Assembly (NCBI GenBank): GCA_911728435.2
Contig: OU452201.1
Coordinates: 23,002,001 to 23,066,000 of the forward strand
Direction: 5' to 3'
DNA: 64,000 nucleotides
Origin: Apoderus coryli
Lineage: Eukaryota; Arthropoda; Insecta; Coleoptera; Attelabidae
Shown: positions 11,018-23,017 of the stretch, piece by piece
How positions within the stretch are numbered: the first letter of the stretch is position 1
Layout: every line of letters begins with the position of its first letter
Translations under genes and position numbers: made by a program
Notes under the pieces: generated by a model
Seen by the model: the letters and a program-made list of their open reading frames with translations, nothing else
The model's database searches: none
What the model was told of the DNA's origin: nothing

Positions 11018-11961
11018 TTTGAAATGCCTCTTTTTAATTGGTTATCATATACTTTCCTTCTTCAAGGAGGGGTATTTTTCGTTGATACGAGGTGATTTGA
11101 AATGCCTTTGCATTCTAGTTTTTCTACAGCTCAGGCCTATTAGTTAAAGAATTATTTTAATCTTATTTTTAAGAGTTTGAACTTCTCAGTTTTGCTAAAG
11201 TTTAAGAATTGTTTTCTATAGTTCTTGTAAAGTATCATAAAGTACTATTTCAGTTTATAAGGTCCAGTTCATTCTCAGTTCCTGAAATAGTCGTCGTCGT
11301 TTAGGCGGTTTGGCCTCCCCTCACTTCGACCTGCAAAAGATCTTTTGTGAATCCTGAAATAGTAAGTTTTCTAAAGTTTCTTAATAGTGAGTCTACCTAA
11401 ACTTTTTCAGTAAGTTCTTTTGTTTATCCTTTTTGATTTCTCTAAAGTTAAAAACCTTTTTGTTTCTAATTCAGTCAGTAAAGTTAAAGTTGGTTTGTTT
11501 TGTAATTGTTTAATATTTCGAATAGTCGAATTTAAAGTCTGTTATAATTGTCAGATTACAATTATAGTTGAAGTTTTATGTGGAAATTCAGATTCAATTC
11601 ATTCAACTATACGTCATTATATTAATTTACCTTCACAAGTTTGTTAAATTAATATTTTCTTCCTTAGATTTTCATTTTCTTTTAATGTTTTATTCTTTTT
11701 ATTTCTATATATTTATTTCTTTTGTTGTAATTCATTTTTATTATATATAAATAAATTATTTTTGTGTCTTATGCTTTTATTTAAAATAAAGCTTCTAATT
11801 GGGGAAACCTTTAGATCTATCTTAGTAAACAAAAGGGTCATTATTTAAAGAGTGTTTTACATATAAATAAAGTGTGTTAAGTTACCGGTGACATATATAA
11901 AGTATATAGCGATCCACAGTCGTAAAGGTCAGTTAGTTTTATTTTAATACAGAATAATAAA
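11018..11961. repeat. 944-bp direct repeat, copy 1
   Basis: Begins TTTGAAATGCCTCTTTTT and runs to AATAATAAA, where copy 2 begins immediately. The two copies agree wherever I compared them by eye, and both contain the same 75- and 60-codon chance frames. No protein signature is present. Near the end of the unit is a TATA-like and initiator-like pair, and an AATAAA-type signal lies near 11746. Confidence 0.93.
11894..11936 (+). promoter_or_regulatory. core promoter-like TATA plus initiator (copy 1)
   Basis: TATATAAAG at 11895 is followed about 35 bases later by TCAGTT, which matches the arthropod initiator TCAKTY. This spacing suits Pol II. Because it sits in a repeat, it could be an LTR promoter; transcription is inferred, not shown. 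Confidence 0.4.
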
Positions 11962-12905
11962 TTTGAAATGCCTCTTTTTAATTGGTTATCATATACTTTC
12001 CTTCTTCAAGGAGGGGTATTTTTCGTTGATACGAGGTGATTTGAAATGCCTTTGCATTCTAGTTTTTCTACAGCTCAGGCCTATTAGTTAAAGAATTATT
12101 TTAATCTTATTTTTAAGAGTTTGAACTTCTCAGTTTTGCTAAAGTTTAAGAATTGTTTTCTATAGTTCTTGTAAAGTATCATAAAGTACTATTTCAGTTT
12201 ATAAGGTCCAGTTCATTCTCAGTTCCTGAAATAGTCGTCGTCGTTTAGGCGGTTTGGCCTCCCCTCACTTCGACCTGCAAAAGATCTTTTGTGAATCCTG
12301 AAATAGTAAGTTTTCTAAAGTTTCTTAATAGTGAGTCTACCTAAACTTTTTCAGTAAGTTCTTTTGTTTATCCTTTTTGATTTCTCTAAAGTTAAAAACC
12401 TTTTTGTTTCTAATTCAGTCAGTAAAGTTAAAGTTGGTTTGTTTTGTAATTGTTTAATATTTCGAATAGTCGAATTTAAAGTCTGTTATAATTGTCAGAT
12501 TACAATTATAGTTGAAGTTTTATGTGGAAATTCAGATTCAATTCATTCAACTATACGTCATTATATTAATTTACCTTCACAAGTTTGTTAAATTAATATT
12601 TTCTTCCTTAGATTTTCATTTTCTTTTAATGTTTTATTCTTTTTATTTCTATATATTTATTTCTTTTGTTGTAATTCATTTTTATTATATATAAATAAAT
12701 TATTTTTGTGTCTTATGCTTTTATTTAAAATAAAGCTTCTAATTGGGGAAACCTTTAGATCTATCTTAGTAAACAAAAGGGTCATTATTTAAAGAGTGTT
12801 TTACATATAAATAAAGTGTGTTAAGTTACCGGTGACATATATAAAGTATATAGCGATCCACAGTCGTAAAGGTCAGTTAGTTTTATTTTAATACAGAATA
12901 ATAAA
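11962..12905. repeat. 944-bp direct repeat, copy 2
   Basis: Follows copy 1 with no spacer and appears identical to it, including the TATA/initiator pair (about 12839-12880). After 12905 the sequence diverges (GTTTGATATAATTC). It could be a recent tandem duplication, two adjacent LTRs, or an assembly artefact. Confidence 0.93.
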
Positions 12906-13488
12906 GTTTGATATAATTCTTTTGTACTCATCAATTAAAACTTAAAAGTAAAAGCCGCTACTAAAACTTATTATCGAACCCGTGTACAGTTTAAATAGCA
13001 TAATCGGGGTTAACTTGGACTGAGGATTTTAATCAGATTTCTTTCTAAATTGTGAGAACAGTATACATGACATTAAATACCTACATAGATAGATGCCATT
13101 TTCATATTACGTATATTATGAAAAAGATTAATACATTAAGCCACAGTAAAAATATCTGACGTCGTTTAATTTGTTCTTGTAAAAATACAGATATAATGTC
13201 GCTGTTTGTATAGATCCTTGCACAGGACCAGATGATATTTATTTTATTCGACAAACAGAAAATCTCATTTCCAGGAAAAGCCAAAAATGATCAGAAAGGT
13301 CCATGATTATTTGAACAGACGTGGCAGTTGTGGTTAAGCTCAGAAACCCTAGCTGGGCGCAGTGGCTATGAAAACAAAAAAAGCTAATTAAAGAAGCGAT
13401 AAGTTTTGAAAATCATTAAAGTTAAAGTTTTTTTTCTTTCCATGGTCCGTTTCATCTGAGATCTGTAATATCGCTGCAGTCTAATGGC
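12906..13488. other. anonymous DNA
   Basis: Nothing recognisable between the 944-bp duplication and the small coding remnant. Confidence 0.4.
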
Positions 13489-13710
13489 TTATTTTGCTTT
13501 TGCGTCGACCTTGAACAAATCCTTGACTGGGATGTTAAACATTTCCGCCTCCCTTACTGGTTGCCGTAAAGTGTTCACTTCTGCTCGCATTCGCATTGTA
13601 CGTGTTTCACTGTTTCTGCTCTTTGCATGATCTGCACGCAAAGTTCGCAAGTGAGGGAAACTTCCTATAAAGGGTTCGCCATGTTCTTGCTTGAAAAAGT
13701 TGAGTATGGT
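13489..13710 (-). pseudogene. unidentified coding remnant (~74 codons)
   Basis: A minus-strand frame with no ATG at its start reads TILNFFKQEHGEPFIG, then FPHLRTLRADHAKSRNSETR, then QPVREAEMFNIPVKDLFKVD to a TAA at 13489. Its charged, non-repetitive composition and the local rise in GC make it look like real coding sequence, probably a terminal exon or transposase fragment. The opening resembles a short conserved block seen near the start of some DDE-type insect proteins, but I cannot name the family. Confidence 0.35.
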
Positions 13711-14608
13711 AATACATTTTTGTCGGCATTATGTCATATTTGATAACAATCATTATTGTACTATAGAACTAAACAAATTTTAAATTAAAATCCTATGGTT
13801 TTACAGGACTATATTAACTAAATTAATAATATATCTTTATATTCGTCAAGCCAGCATGAATTCGAAGCCATTTTCCCAATTTAGGAGACCGCATGAATGG
13901 AAATAAATGAGCAATTTGCACGGAATAATCGGAATTGGCTTCGCCTCAAGGAAAACGGCCCGTTTTGTTATCAGCATAACAATGAGAACACTCTTCATAA
14001 GACCCTTTTTGGATGTACAATTAACTCGATGAAAGAATAATGAGGATAGGAAAAAACGAGAAATTTCTCTCTATGGTTATTCTCACTCGTATATCTGTAA
14101 GAGGAAGTGAAACCTGTATTAGGCAGGCTATTATATATCTCTTTTGTGGGGGATCGAGATTCAAAATATAATTGGGTATGGAATGCTTTATTTTATTTTT
14201 GTATTCATTAAAAAATCCGCCATCTTTAATAGTCTATATTACAGGGTATCCGGACTAATGATGAGTTACTTCTAAACAAGTAGTAGTTGCAGTAGTAGAT
14301 AAACAGTTTATAATATTGCAGTTTTCATATAATGCCACCATAAGATTTTCTGTACGTGAACCGAAATTTCTTCGCACACATATTACATACAACATTTTTT
14401 CTACAGCTGCAGATTTTTCGTTTCATCAATAATAATTATTTTTCTAAAGAATGCTCATAATATCATTTACTTTTTTATAATAATTATAAATATACCTCGT
14501 ACATGTCGCTACTATGGAAAGTCGAAAATACCTACATAAGTTATTTTTAATTTTGACAAAACAAAAGTTTTTATTGTAATTTCTAATAGTTAAGTACGTA
14601 ACTTATGA
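13711..14608. other. anonymous DNA
   Basis: No supported features were found. Confidence 0.4.
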
Positions 14609-14821
14609 AAGATAGAGCTAAGCAGTGATGAAGAATTAAGCGCTACACCTCGTGATATTGCTGAATCTGCTAGTTCTGCGATTTGCACAATCATACCGGC
14701 AAAGTCAAAGAGGCAGTATGAAAGGACACAGTCAATTCAAACAGTGCAGGGGTGTAAAACGAAAAAACTTGAACAAGTGAGCCGAAATGTTCTGTTATGT
14801 ATGTATTTGGAAACGAATTAA
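14609..14821 (+). pseudogene. tyrosine-recombinase-like N-terminal fragment
   Basis: An open frame without a start codon reads ELSSDEELSATPRDIAESAS, then IPAKSKRQYERTQSIQ and KKLEQVSRNVLLCMYLE, ending at TAA 14819. The pattern PAKSxxxYExxxxxFxxWCxxxxV...VLLxYF is what I associate with the N-terminal core-binding helical domain of eukaryotic tyrosine-recombinase-type proteins (Crypton/DIRS-like and their domesticated relatives). The catalytic R-H-R-Y part is absent downstream, so this is a fragment or a single exon. The family call is inference from motif memory. Confidence 0.42.
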
Positions 14822-15567
14822 CTTATTAAAGTTAGTGCACGCAGTATTCATTTGTCATATTAAAAGTGGTGAAAAAATTTAACTCTTTTTTCACAGTTGT
14901 AGAAAAAATTTGTTATTATCACATGCTACAAAATGTCACCATTTATTTTCATCCAATAAGTTAGGCGATTGTAAAAGTTATTTATAACAAAGATTTTGTG
15001 TACTTATAATCTTTGCCTATAATATTTAACATTTGGTCTCTTGTTGCTCAATGGAGGTTCCAATGATTTTATATTTTATGTATCTTATAGGTCATTTCCA
15101 CATGTTAAAACAACTCATATAAGTAAATCTAACCAGCATCCTTTTATTCTCAAATTTTTCATTTAACATAGTATATCAGAAAAAACGTTCACGTTGGTTG
15201 TTAAAAACTATCTAATATGTACAAATTTGGTTTTTAAAAAAATATTCAAAACGCCATTGCTGAAAGATAGTTAACTCCATTTACAATATAAAAATTTCCT
15301 TTTTAATGATTTATAAAAATAAAAGAATTATTTTATTCACGTAATGGTGAGTTTGAATATTGATACTTATTATAATACATCAAAATATTGAATACATCCT
15401 TCGTTCCAGAATTAATACATTTCTTCTAACACGACATAAAATTATAGAATAATAATGAAATAGCTTTTGTAATTCTCTAACCACTGATGATGGGTGATCC
15501 GAAACATCTCTGGTAGATATAAGAATTTTAGAGTGACCTATTAAATTCATTTCGTGGAGGTTGACTT
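14822..15567. other. anonymous DNA, possibly LINE 3' UTR near its end
   Basis: No coding signature. The last 190 bases lie directly downstream (minus strand) of a LINE ORF2 end and may be its 3' UTR. Confidence 0.35.
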
Positions 15568-16025
15568 TCATTTCAAAAATAAATTGTGGAGTTCAGTTAT
15601 GTGTCGGGTGTCAATATCTGCTGTGGCAATCAGCGCATGCCCAAAAATAACGTGTCGCCTTTGTTGCAAGGCTACACACTCACATATTACATGGTAAGCT
15701 GTTTCAACTGCACCATTACACAATCGGCATTGCAGGTCCCCGTTATACAGTCCCATCTTATTTAGGTGGTCTCTCAGAGCGCAATGCCCAGTAAGGAGTC
15801 CCATAGTTACTCGGATCTGACTCCTGCTGCGCAGGTTCCGTATGGAGTTTCAGAGGCTTGTCTAGCCAGCCAATTCGCTCTCTCGTTGCCTCCGATTCCC
15901 GGTTGACCCGAGACCCACACTAGATTAACCCTATTGTGGTCCGCCCAGGCCCTAAGTTCGCTTTGGCATTGCCATAGCAGTTTAGTTGTAACCTTAGGGT
16001 TTTTCCTGAAGAGCTTAGTCCGTAT
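15568..16025 (-). pseudogene. LINE ORF2 C-terminus: RNase H end plus zinc-knuckle tail
   Basis: Minus-strand reading gives WADHNRVNLVWVSGQPGIGG followed by NERANWLARQASETPYG, the final RNase H block (VWVPGHxGIxGNExAD) with the last acidic residue changed to N. After a stop and frame change near 15800 comes LLTGHCALRDHLNKMGLY, then CRLCNG and HVICEC, the CCHC-like tail of RNase-H-bearing LINEs. Only the 3' end of ORF2 is here, as expected of a 5'-truncated insertion. The same domain pair occurs near 51.5 kb and in the complete LINE at 58-64 kb. Confidence 0.8.
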
Positions 16026-19000
16026 ATCTCTCTAACAAACACAGGTGTAAAATTGAATAACAATGTATTTATGACAATATATCTTCTTCTTCAACCGGTA
16101 TGGCCTCCATCTTTCAGTGATTTAGCCAATTTTTTAGTGGAATTGCCTTATCGGGATTGTCCAATTAAGGACGCCTGAGAGGTTCTCATAATCCCTTTTA
16201 TGTCCGTTATTAGCACTTTTATATTCTGATTCAGTTCACTTTTTCATAAGTTCTTCAGTTACTTTTATTTTGTTACTTTAGACGATCATTTCGATTTATT
16301 ATGCTATTCTTTACTATTTATTCTTTCTTTTTTCTTTTTTCACTTTGATATTATTCATTCACTTATCACTACCATATGTATTTCATTATTAAGAGTTTCA
16401 TTATTAAATGAGGGTTAAAATGACAATATATACATAGAAATCACAGTAATAAGCTAAAATAATGCTATAAATAAGTATCTAATAAATACAAATGCTTGAA
16501 GACGCAGTACGGATAGCGGATATGTGTACTAGGTAATTAACTATAAGTGTATTTCCCCACGTGGTGAGATCACGGTCTTACAGATTGAAAACTAGCCACT
16601 TCGGAGAGTCGCACCGGTCGGCGGTCCAGGGTTCACGGACGTCCATGTATAATGAGTCAAGCCGCATTTTGAGAACAAATTTTCTAAAATTCGCAAAAAA
16701 TCTTTTTTTACTTATATTATCCTTTATTACAACAGCCTTCACGGACGCTCTATGTACGCTAATTTTATATCGCAGAATTTGGTTAAGTTAGGTTTTTATT
16801 CACATTTCCCATTTTTTACAATAATACCGTTATTATGTACATCAACATCAACGTTTTACTTTTTATAGCAGATTTTGTAGACCAAGTACCGCACACTTTC
16901 TCAAACAAATTTTATGGTGTGGCAAACCTAGTTGGACAGAAACATTATCTCAAAATGTCTGGTCTGGCAACCCTAGTTTTATTATAAAGAACATGTATTA
17001 TACTCGGTATATAGCTTTACTAGGTTATTTCACTCGTCGTGGATATTTTTGGATTTTTGGTAGAGTAACTATACCTCCACATTTTTCAATTAATTCTATT
17101 GACAAATGCCAGTCGACCAAATATCTTTACAACTTAACCCTTCAGCTTCACTATCGAGATATTTGTAAAGAAATTTCATCTCGTGCCATTTTTGCACAAA
17201 ATGGACACAAACATGTCAAAGTGTATTCATCACATGTGAAATAACTAAATTAATATTTGTCTCAGTCAAAAATTGTTCAGAAATATAGCGACAAATGTAT
17301 TTTTTACCCTTTTGTTTAGTAAAGTAAAATTCAATATAAATTAATTCAGATATTGTTGTTATATTGTATGTTACTATTTTCCCAGTCCTTTCTTAGCGTT
17401 TTGCACTAAAGGCAGTCAAAAAGTCCCAGGCTAAACTTTGAAAAACAACAGTAATAAGTAATATCAATAAAGACTTAAAATTAAATGATGTATGAATCAG
17501 GCAAAAAATTAAAATGTACAACAGGTAACACTATGTTAAAAATAATAGCAATCATAAGGATGGCAAGTAAAATTGTGCTCCGGTAGCTTAAAAATATTAG
17601 AAATCTCGCTGTTTGTTTTCATATTTTGAAGGGCTGTGGCCATATTACCGCTTTGGCATCGTTTACATTCTGCCCAGCTGTACATACAGCAATTTTATGT
17701 ATGTACAGGTACAGATTGTTAATATTTATATTTATTTATAAAAAACATCCATTTTTGGATCTGCAAACTCCCTATACCTATATCATAATATTTTTGAGAA
17801 ATATCATTCAACCTAGTATTGGGTTGAAAATTTCTGCACATATAATGTTTTTATACCTTTTACATGAGTACTTAAATTAAACTCACTCCCGTATACCATG
17901 TGTAAATTTCGATAAATATGTTGAGAATCCTAGAAAAGATTATTTTTTTCAATTACCTACACTATGTTGCATTGAAATTGTGTATGCAAATATGTTGAAA
18001 ACTGAAATCTTTTAAATGATTCTCCACCCGACCTGAAAGAGGATCATGTAAAATGTTTTAGTGATATGATTTCAAGGTTTACTAAATGTGAATTTATTTC
18101 AAGTAGAGCGGGCTACAGGTATATTAGAAAAGGCCTACGTGAATAAATATTGTCTAAATTAGGGGGAATTTACTGTATACAAAAAACAAAAAAAAAGTAT
18201 TTGCCAAGCTTTTATAGATACTAAACCAAACCATTTAAGTTTTACCGTTGATTTTCATTAAATGTAAATGTGTTTAGAAGAATACATTTTGCAGCCTTAC
18301 GTACCTACTTTATACTTTGATGAGCTTTAGTAAAACTCAAATGTAACTATATTATGTTGAAGAATTTCACAGTGATTTTTGATTTTGTTATGTAAATTTG
18401 GTTTCCAGTTTATCAGGATATTACAAAGAGCAAAGAAATATATATTTTTTTGAAGGGAGCAACTTTCACCCTACTCTTTTCTTTATAAATCCATTATCCT
18501 TATAATATGTAGGGTGCGTAGAAATTGAGTTAAAGTTAAAAGGGAAACTTCTGAGTTTTCACCACATCTTATGTATACCTTGATGAAATAAAAAGAAATA
18601 ATTTTGATGCGCGTTTCTCCAAGACTGTTGTTTTGGATGTCATGAATTCTCCTATATTAAAAATAGAAGTTTTATATTGGTAAAGTATCTTGTGAATAAA
18701 ACAAATACCACACAGGCCAACATGACGCTGACGATAATGCTTCTTAATCACTAATAGGTGTGTAATTTATTTAAATAAGTTTTCCTAATTTAAAAAATAC
18801 ATCCTGTCACCTAACACACCTTATAAAAGAGAAAAAAAGTAAATAAGTCTGCAGATACGGATTTGAAGCCGGGACGCCCTAATTCAACCTAATCTATTTT
18901 CTAAGAGAACTCATTATAAGTAGGTAATTCACTTATGAATTTTCAATCGAATCTGTAAGAACAGGCGTATAACCTTAAGCACTATTTGACAAAATGCTAT

Positions 19001-19200
19001 TAACTAAATTTATAGCAAAGTATGATAATTGTCAAATTTAGTAACATAGTAATAACAAACATATTTCTAAATCACCCAACATGATTTGGGTAATAAAATA
19101 ACTATGGAATGGAATGGAAGGAAAATTGAGTTCACACCTCTAAATTGAGATATAAAAACACTATGCACGTACATATCTGGGCTTGTATTCGTTATATGTG
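16026..19200. other. anonymous AT-rich DNA
   Basis: About 3.2 kb without a supported feature. The open frames at 16561-16791, 16993-17244 and 17626-17880 have no recognisable domain. Confidence 0.45.
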
Positions 19201-19755
19201 TGATGATGAGTGAAGCCAGAGAATGACTTCTCTGCTATACTTACAGCACTCTTGGTAAGCCGTATTGCCTGTTGCCGCAACAGTGCGACAACAAAATGGA
19301 CGACTTTGATCTCGTTCTACGTGGCACCACAGGGCCTCTATCAGGCGTCGTCTAGGTTGCTAACCCACCATCTTACAGTAGAGCTGGAGTGTCGTCCAAT
19401 CATTGTGTGATTGCAGCATTACCACGTTAAAAAAATTCATGCACAGGGGTATTCGAACGAAGGAGAAGTCCAAAGGTCACTCACTCGCAAAAGCCCTACG
19501 GCGATCAGGGAGTCGGAAGTTCCTAGTGACAATGACAAACAGTAGGCGTTGAGTGTGTGATGGCCGTTCAGCTTCAGAATTCGGACTTTGGAGCTGCTGG
19601 TGTCCTGCAGTCGTGACTAAGCTATTTTTAGGGTACACTTTGCTCAACCCGCATGAGGAGGGGGCTATAAAAAGTGCCCTAAACATAGTCAGCCCACCCA
19701 TCCACCTGAACTTCGCGACATGGATACTAACCCCAGTAATAATAGTGAACTAAAA
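19201..19755 (+). other. GC-richer block upstream of mariner, possible retroelement 5' end
   Basis: Composition differs from its surroundings. It includes a TATA-like GGCTATAAAAAGTGCC (about 19665) and ends in a short frame MDTNPSNNSELK with a stop at 19756, just before the mariner homology begins. I cannot identify it; a LINE 5' UTR and ORF1 start cut by the mariner remnant is one guess. Confidence 0.25.
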
Positions 19756-19758
19756 TGA

Positions 19759-20690
19759 TTCAGCATTGACATTGCTGCATTAAGTGAAACCAGAAGATCA
19801 GGTCGTCCAAAATCAGTTGTTGTTCCGAAAACCATTGATGCTGTGCGCGAACTGCTATTGCAAGAGATTGAGACAACCCTAGGCATTAGTGGGACCAGCA
19901 TTCATTCAATATTGCATGAACATTTAACTGTCAAAAAAATTTGTACGCGTTGGATCCCACACAATTTGTCAATCGCACAAAAAAAGGCTCGTGTCGATTG
20001 GTCGAAAGAAATGCTCAAAAAGTACGATCACGGTGCTTTGAAACACGTCTATGACATCGTGACAGGTGATGAATCGTGGATTTACGCGTATGAGCCCGAA
20101 AGTAAACAGCAGTCGACTGTATGGGTGTTTCAAGATGAGCCAAATCCAACGAAAGTTGTTCGCGCACGAAGCACTTCCAAGCAAATGGTCGCCTGTTTTT
20201 TCGGAAAAACTGGACATGTCGCAACCTTACCACTAGAACAACGCAGAACAGTCAATTCTGAGTGGTACACAACCATTTGTTTGCCAGTTGTCTTTCAAGA
20301 AATCAGGAAAACCAACCGCCGAAGTCGGATCACTCTTCACCACGGCAATGCGAGCTCTCACACATCGGCTCAAGCAACTGCATTTTTGAGCACCCAAAAC
20401 ATCGATTTGATGAGTCATCCGCCGTATAGTCCTGACTTGGCACTGAATGACTTCTTTTTATTCCCGTAGGTCCACGTTTTTTGACACCTGAAGAAGCAGT
20501 TGCTGCATTTAGAATGCATGTTTTGGAGATACCTCAATCAGAGTGGCAAAAGTGATTCGAGAATTGGTTCAAACGCATGCAAAAGTGTATAGACCTTCAT
20601 GGGGAATATTTTGAAAAGCAATAAAGTGATTTTCGATGATTAATATTTGTTTTTGTTCTCTAATCCCGAAATATAAAAGGCAACCCTCGT
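19759..20690 (+). mobile_element. mariner element, left end lost
   Basis: The right terminal repeat (20658-20690) reads CTCTAATCCCGAAATATAAA then AGGCAACCCTCG, a classic mariner end, with TA following. The matching left repeat is absent: homology begins inside the coding region at about 19759. The copy is therefore deleted on the left and cannot move. Confidence 0.85.
19774..20624 (+). pseudogene. mariner transposase (DD34D), inactivated
   Basis: The Tc1/mariner transposase excises and inserts at TA. The remnant enters at SETRRSGRPKSVVVPKTIDA, lacks the first helix-turn-helix and a short piece (about 7 residues) before EIETTLGISGTSIHSIL, then keeps the second HTH and most of the catalytic domain. 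Motif 1 is GDESW (D present). Motif 2 reads LHHGNASSH where D is expected, so the second catalytic aspartate is replaced by glycine. Motif 3 keeps HPPYSPDL. A deletion after FFLFP causes a stop (20467) and frameshift; the tail resumes as RFLTPEEAVAAFRMHVLE and ends EYFEKQ at 20622, with one more stop at WQK*F. Confidence 0.93.
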
Positions 20691-21866
20691 ATTAAGAACA
20701 ACTGGGAGCAGATCCCTAACGACCGACCGAGATATAGGCGTACCATTTACGAGGGTAAATTTTTTTATTCCAATTATTCTGAAAGACACTATAGCACAAT
20801 TCCTAAAACTTTTGTATGTAAAATTTTTCTATCATCCATAAGAACGGCTCCAGGTGGGTGTCAAACTATAACAAATGACCCTCTACAAAAATTCAGTTAG
20901 CAAAATACTGTTCTCTAATATTTTGAATTGAATATACCTACGCAAATCTATCTGATTTCATATATATGTATATATTTTAAATATCATTAAATGGAAAAAC
21001 GGAAAAGAAGCATTAAACGTAATTTCCAAGTAAAAAGGATTTTAGCTGGGAAATGTAGTAAAAGGACGGCGAGCGTAATTTTCTAGTAATTGAAACTGCA
21101 TGGAACCGCAAAGCATTTATAAAGAAACAAATTTAAATATCTTGTCCGTCATTTAATTTCAGTGGCGTATTCTTCAGAATTAAATTAGACTGTGTTTAAA
21201 ATCATCATATAAATTTTATTAAAAAATGATACCTTATATTTGATACAGATATGCTCTTTAATTAAATAGTGTGGCATTAAGACAGTAACTTAAAACTAAC
21301 ATTATTGGCAATATTGTTGAAAGTACTCCGATGTTAATAAATACTTAATATACTTATATTAAGAGTCAGCTGGCTTTCAAGTTTTGAAAATAATTAAATT
21401 TACATAATGTTTAAAACTATTTAAAAAATTAGTACAATTAACAAAACGTCTGACATATTGTCTCTTCCGCCAATCTTTAAACTCGCTGTAATTTTTTTTC
21501 ATACTGCCGTTTGGATTTTTCAGGTATTCGGAAATATCCACACGTTTACCATGTTTTTTACTTCTGGAGGAGCACAAGATACCGAAAGATTATTATCAGA
21601 GTCAGACATAATTTTTGATGTTTTAACAAAAACTGTCAGCATAAAATAATGTTTATACTAGACAGAATAAATGGACTCTCCCGTGTTGACAAATGTGTCG
21701 ATATAATTGCGCCATCTACTGGTTTGGAAATAAGCAAAAACAAACTGCATCGATATAAAAGGTAACCGTAATGCGTAGTAGACGAGTTTTGAATCTCGAC
21801 TGCTAGAGGTCTCTATTGCTTTAGGCGGGATATTTGAATTATTACTGATAGTGCAACATGAAAATG
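20691..21866. other. anonymous AT-rich DNA
   Basis: No supported gene. A 66-codon minus-strand frame (21377-21577) is lysine- and arginine-rich but matches nothing I know. Confidence 0.4.
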
Positions 21867-21958
21867 TTTTGTATTGTCCAACTTACTTTTTTTAAAATAG
21901 ACGTAGTCGCAGTATTTTATATAGTGCGCCTATTTAAAAAAAGTTGGACAATACAAAA
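21867..21958. repeat. foldback hairpin
   Basis: TTTTGTATTGTCCAACTT (21867-21884) pairs perfectly with AAGTTGGACAATACAAAA (21941-21958). Pairing continues imperfectly inward through TTTTTTTAAAATAG and CTATTTAAAAAAA. The spacer of about 30 bases reads through ACGTAGTCGC. Confidence 0.75.
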
Positions 21959-22271
21959 ATCTTATTTTTTTAAAACAAAGTTGTTTGAATAATTTAGGGA
22001 AATATTAAGTGTGAAAGTGCCTCCACTTATAGGTTGAAAATAAAAAAATGCCTCATTTATACAATACTTTATTTATAAACAAAGTCCATTTTACAATAAA
22101 TTTAATTTTTACAGATTTTTAATATAATAGAAAATGTTTCAACATAATTATGTATCTCATTAAAAAACCACAATAAATTAAGTTAATGTTTTGTGTACAC
22201 TATTTTTAATTTCAAATATGAAAGAACACAATATATGACAATGTTTAAAAACCAAATAGAAATGAACATAC

Positions 22272-22425
22272 CTGACAGTTTTAATGCAGGCAATACTCCC
22301 ATTTTGAGAGTTTTGGTATAAAATGCTCCGAACAAACCCTACAATTGTTATAGGTCTTCTCTGCTGTCATTTCAGTAACCAAACGTTTGTTTACACATAA
22401 ACTAACCCCCTGATGAAATAGTAGC
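22272..22425 (-). pseudogene. THAP-domain exon remnant
   Basis: The minus strand reads VNKRLVTEMTAEKTYNNCRV then CSEHF, matching the second half of the THAP zinc-finger (the C..H part, xxCSxHF). A one-base frameshift then restores KMGVLPALKLS, which parallels the usual ...GxxPxLxLP end of THAP exon 1. The exon ends at 22272 with a good splice donor (CAG/GTATGT on the minus strand). THAP domains bind DNA and are common in P-element-type transposases and their relatives. The first zinc ligands (CxxC) were not found upstream, so this is a broken exon. Confidence 0.5.
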
Positions 22426-22569
22426 GCTAAATAAAGTATATAATATAGTTTATAATAATTAAAACACTTCCCACAAAAACTTAGAAAACAAACTAAGTAA
22501 TACAAATACAAAAATCTAGAAACCAGTACAAAACTAACTTCTCTATAACACAAAAAACTACTGTCAAAA

Positions 22570-22680
22570 AAACTCGACCCAAAAAAAAGTGTACACCTTG
22601 GCCGCGAAACTCCGGCAAGCGGCCTCGGCGATAATTTTTCTTTTGGTCGGCTAAAATTATATTTCGCGGCCTAGGCATAC
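22570..22680. repeat. GC-rich inverted pair
   Basis: GGCCGCGAAACTCCGGC (about 22599) and TATTTCGCGGCC (about 22660) form an imperfect inverted pair around an AT-rich core. It may be a MITE end or structured remnant. Confidence 0.3.
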
Positions 22681-23017
22681 AAATAATTATTATTTTAACC
22701 TCTAATTAGAAGTATCAGATCGTTGCGAACTGTATATATCTTTGTTTTGTGTTTGGTATTTAGACGAGCGTCAATATTTATCGTCCCATGCCCATGCTCC
22801 ATGTAATTTAATTGCATTGTAATTTCATTGAGGCTCTGTTAATTGAAACAAATTCCTCTGATGTAAAATAATGTGTTTGGCGACATCTAGTTTCTGTTGG
22901 TAGTACGCCGAGCGAACAACAATTCACTATATCGACTGCTTGGGAGGTCACTGACCTGATAAAACACAACCACCAACACTTAGATGCGCCGATACTGCCT
23001 TTATCAGGACGCCTGTA
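22681..23017. other. anonymous DNA
   Basis: No supported feature. Confidence 0.35.

Noticed and set aside
11420..11750. Two small proteins repeated at 12364-12694
   Set aside because: They recur because the DNA is duplicated; the low-complexity F/Y/I-rich sequence lacks a domain.
19969..20418. Antisense frames across the mariner gene
   Set aside because: Shadows of the transposase coding strand.
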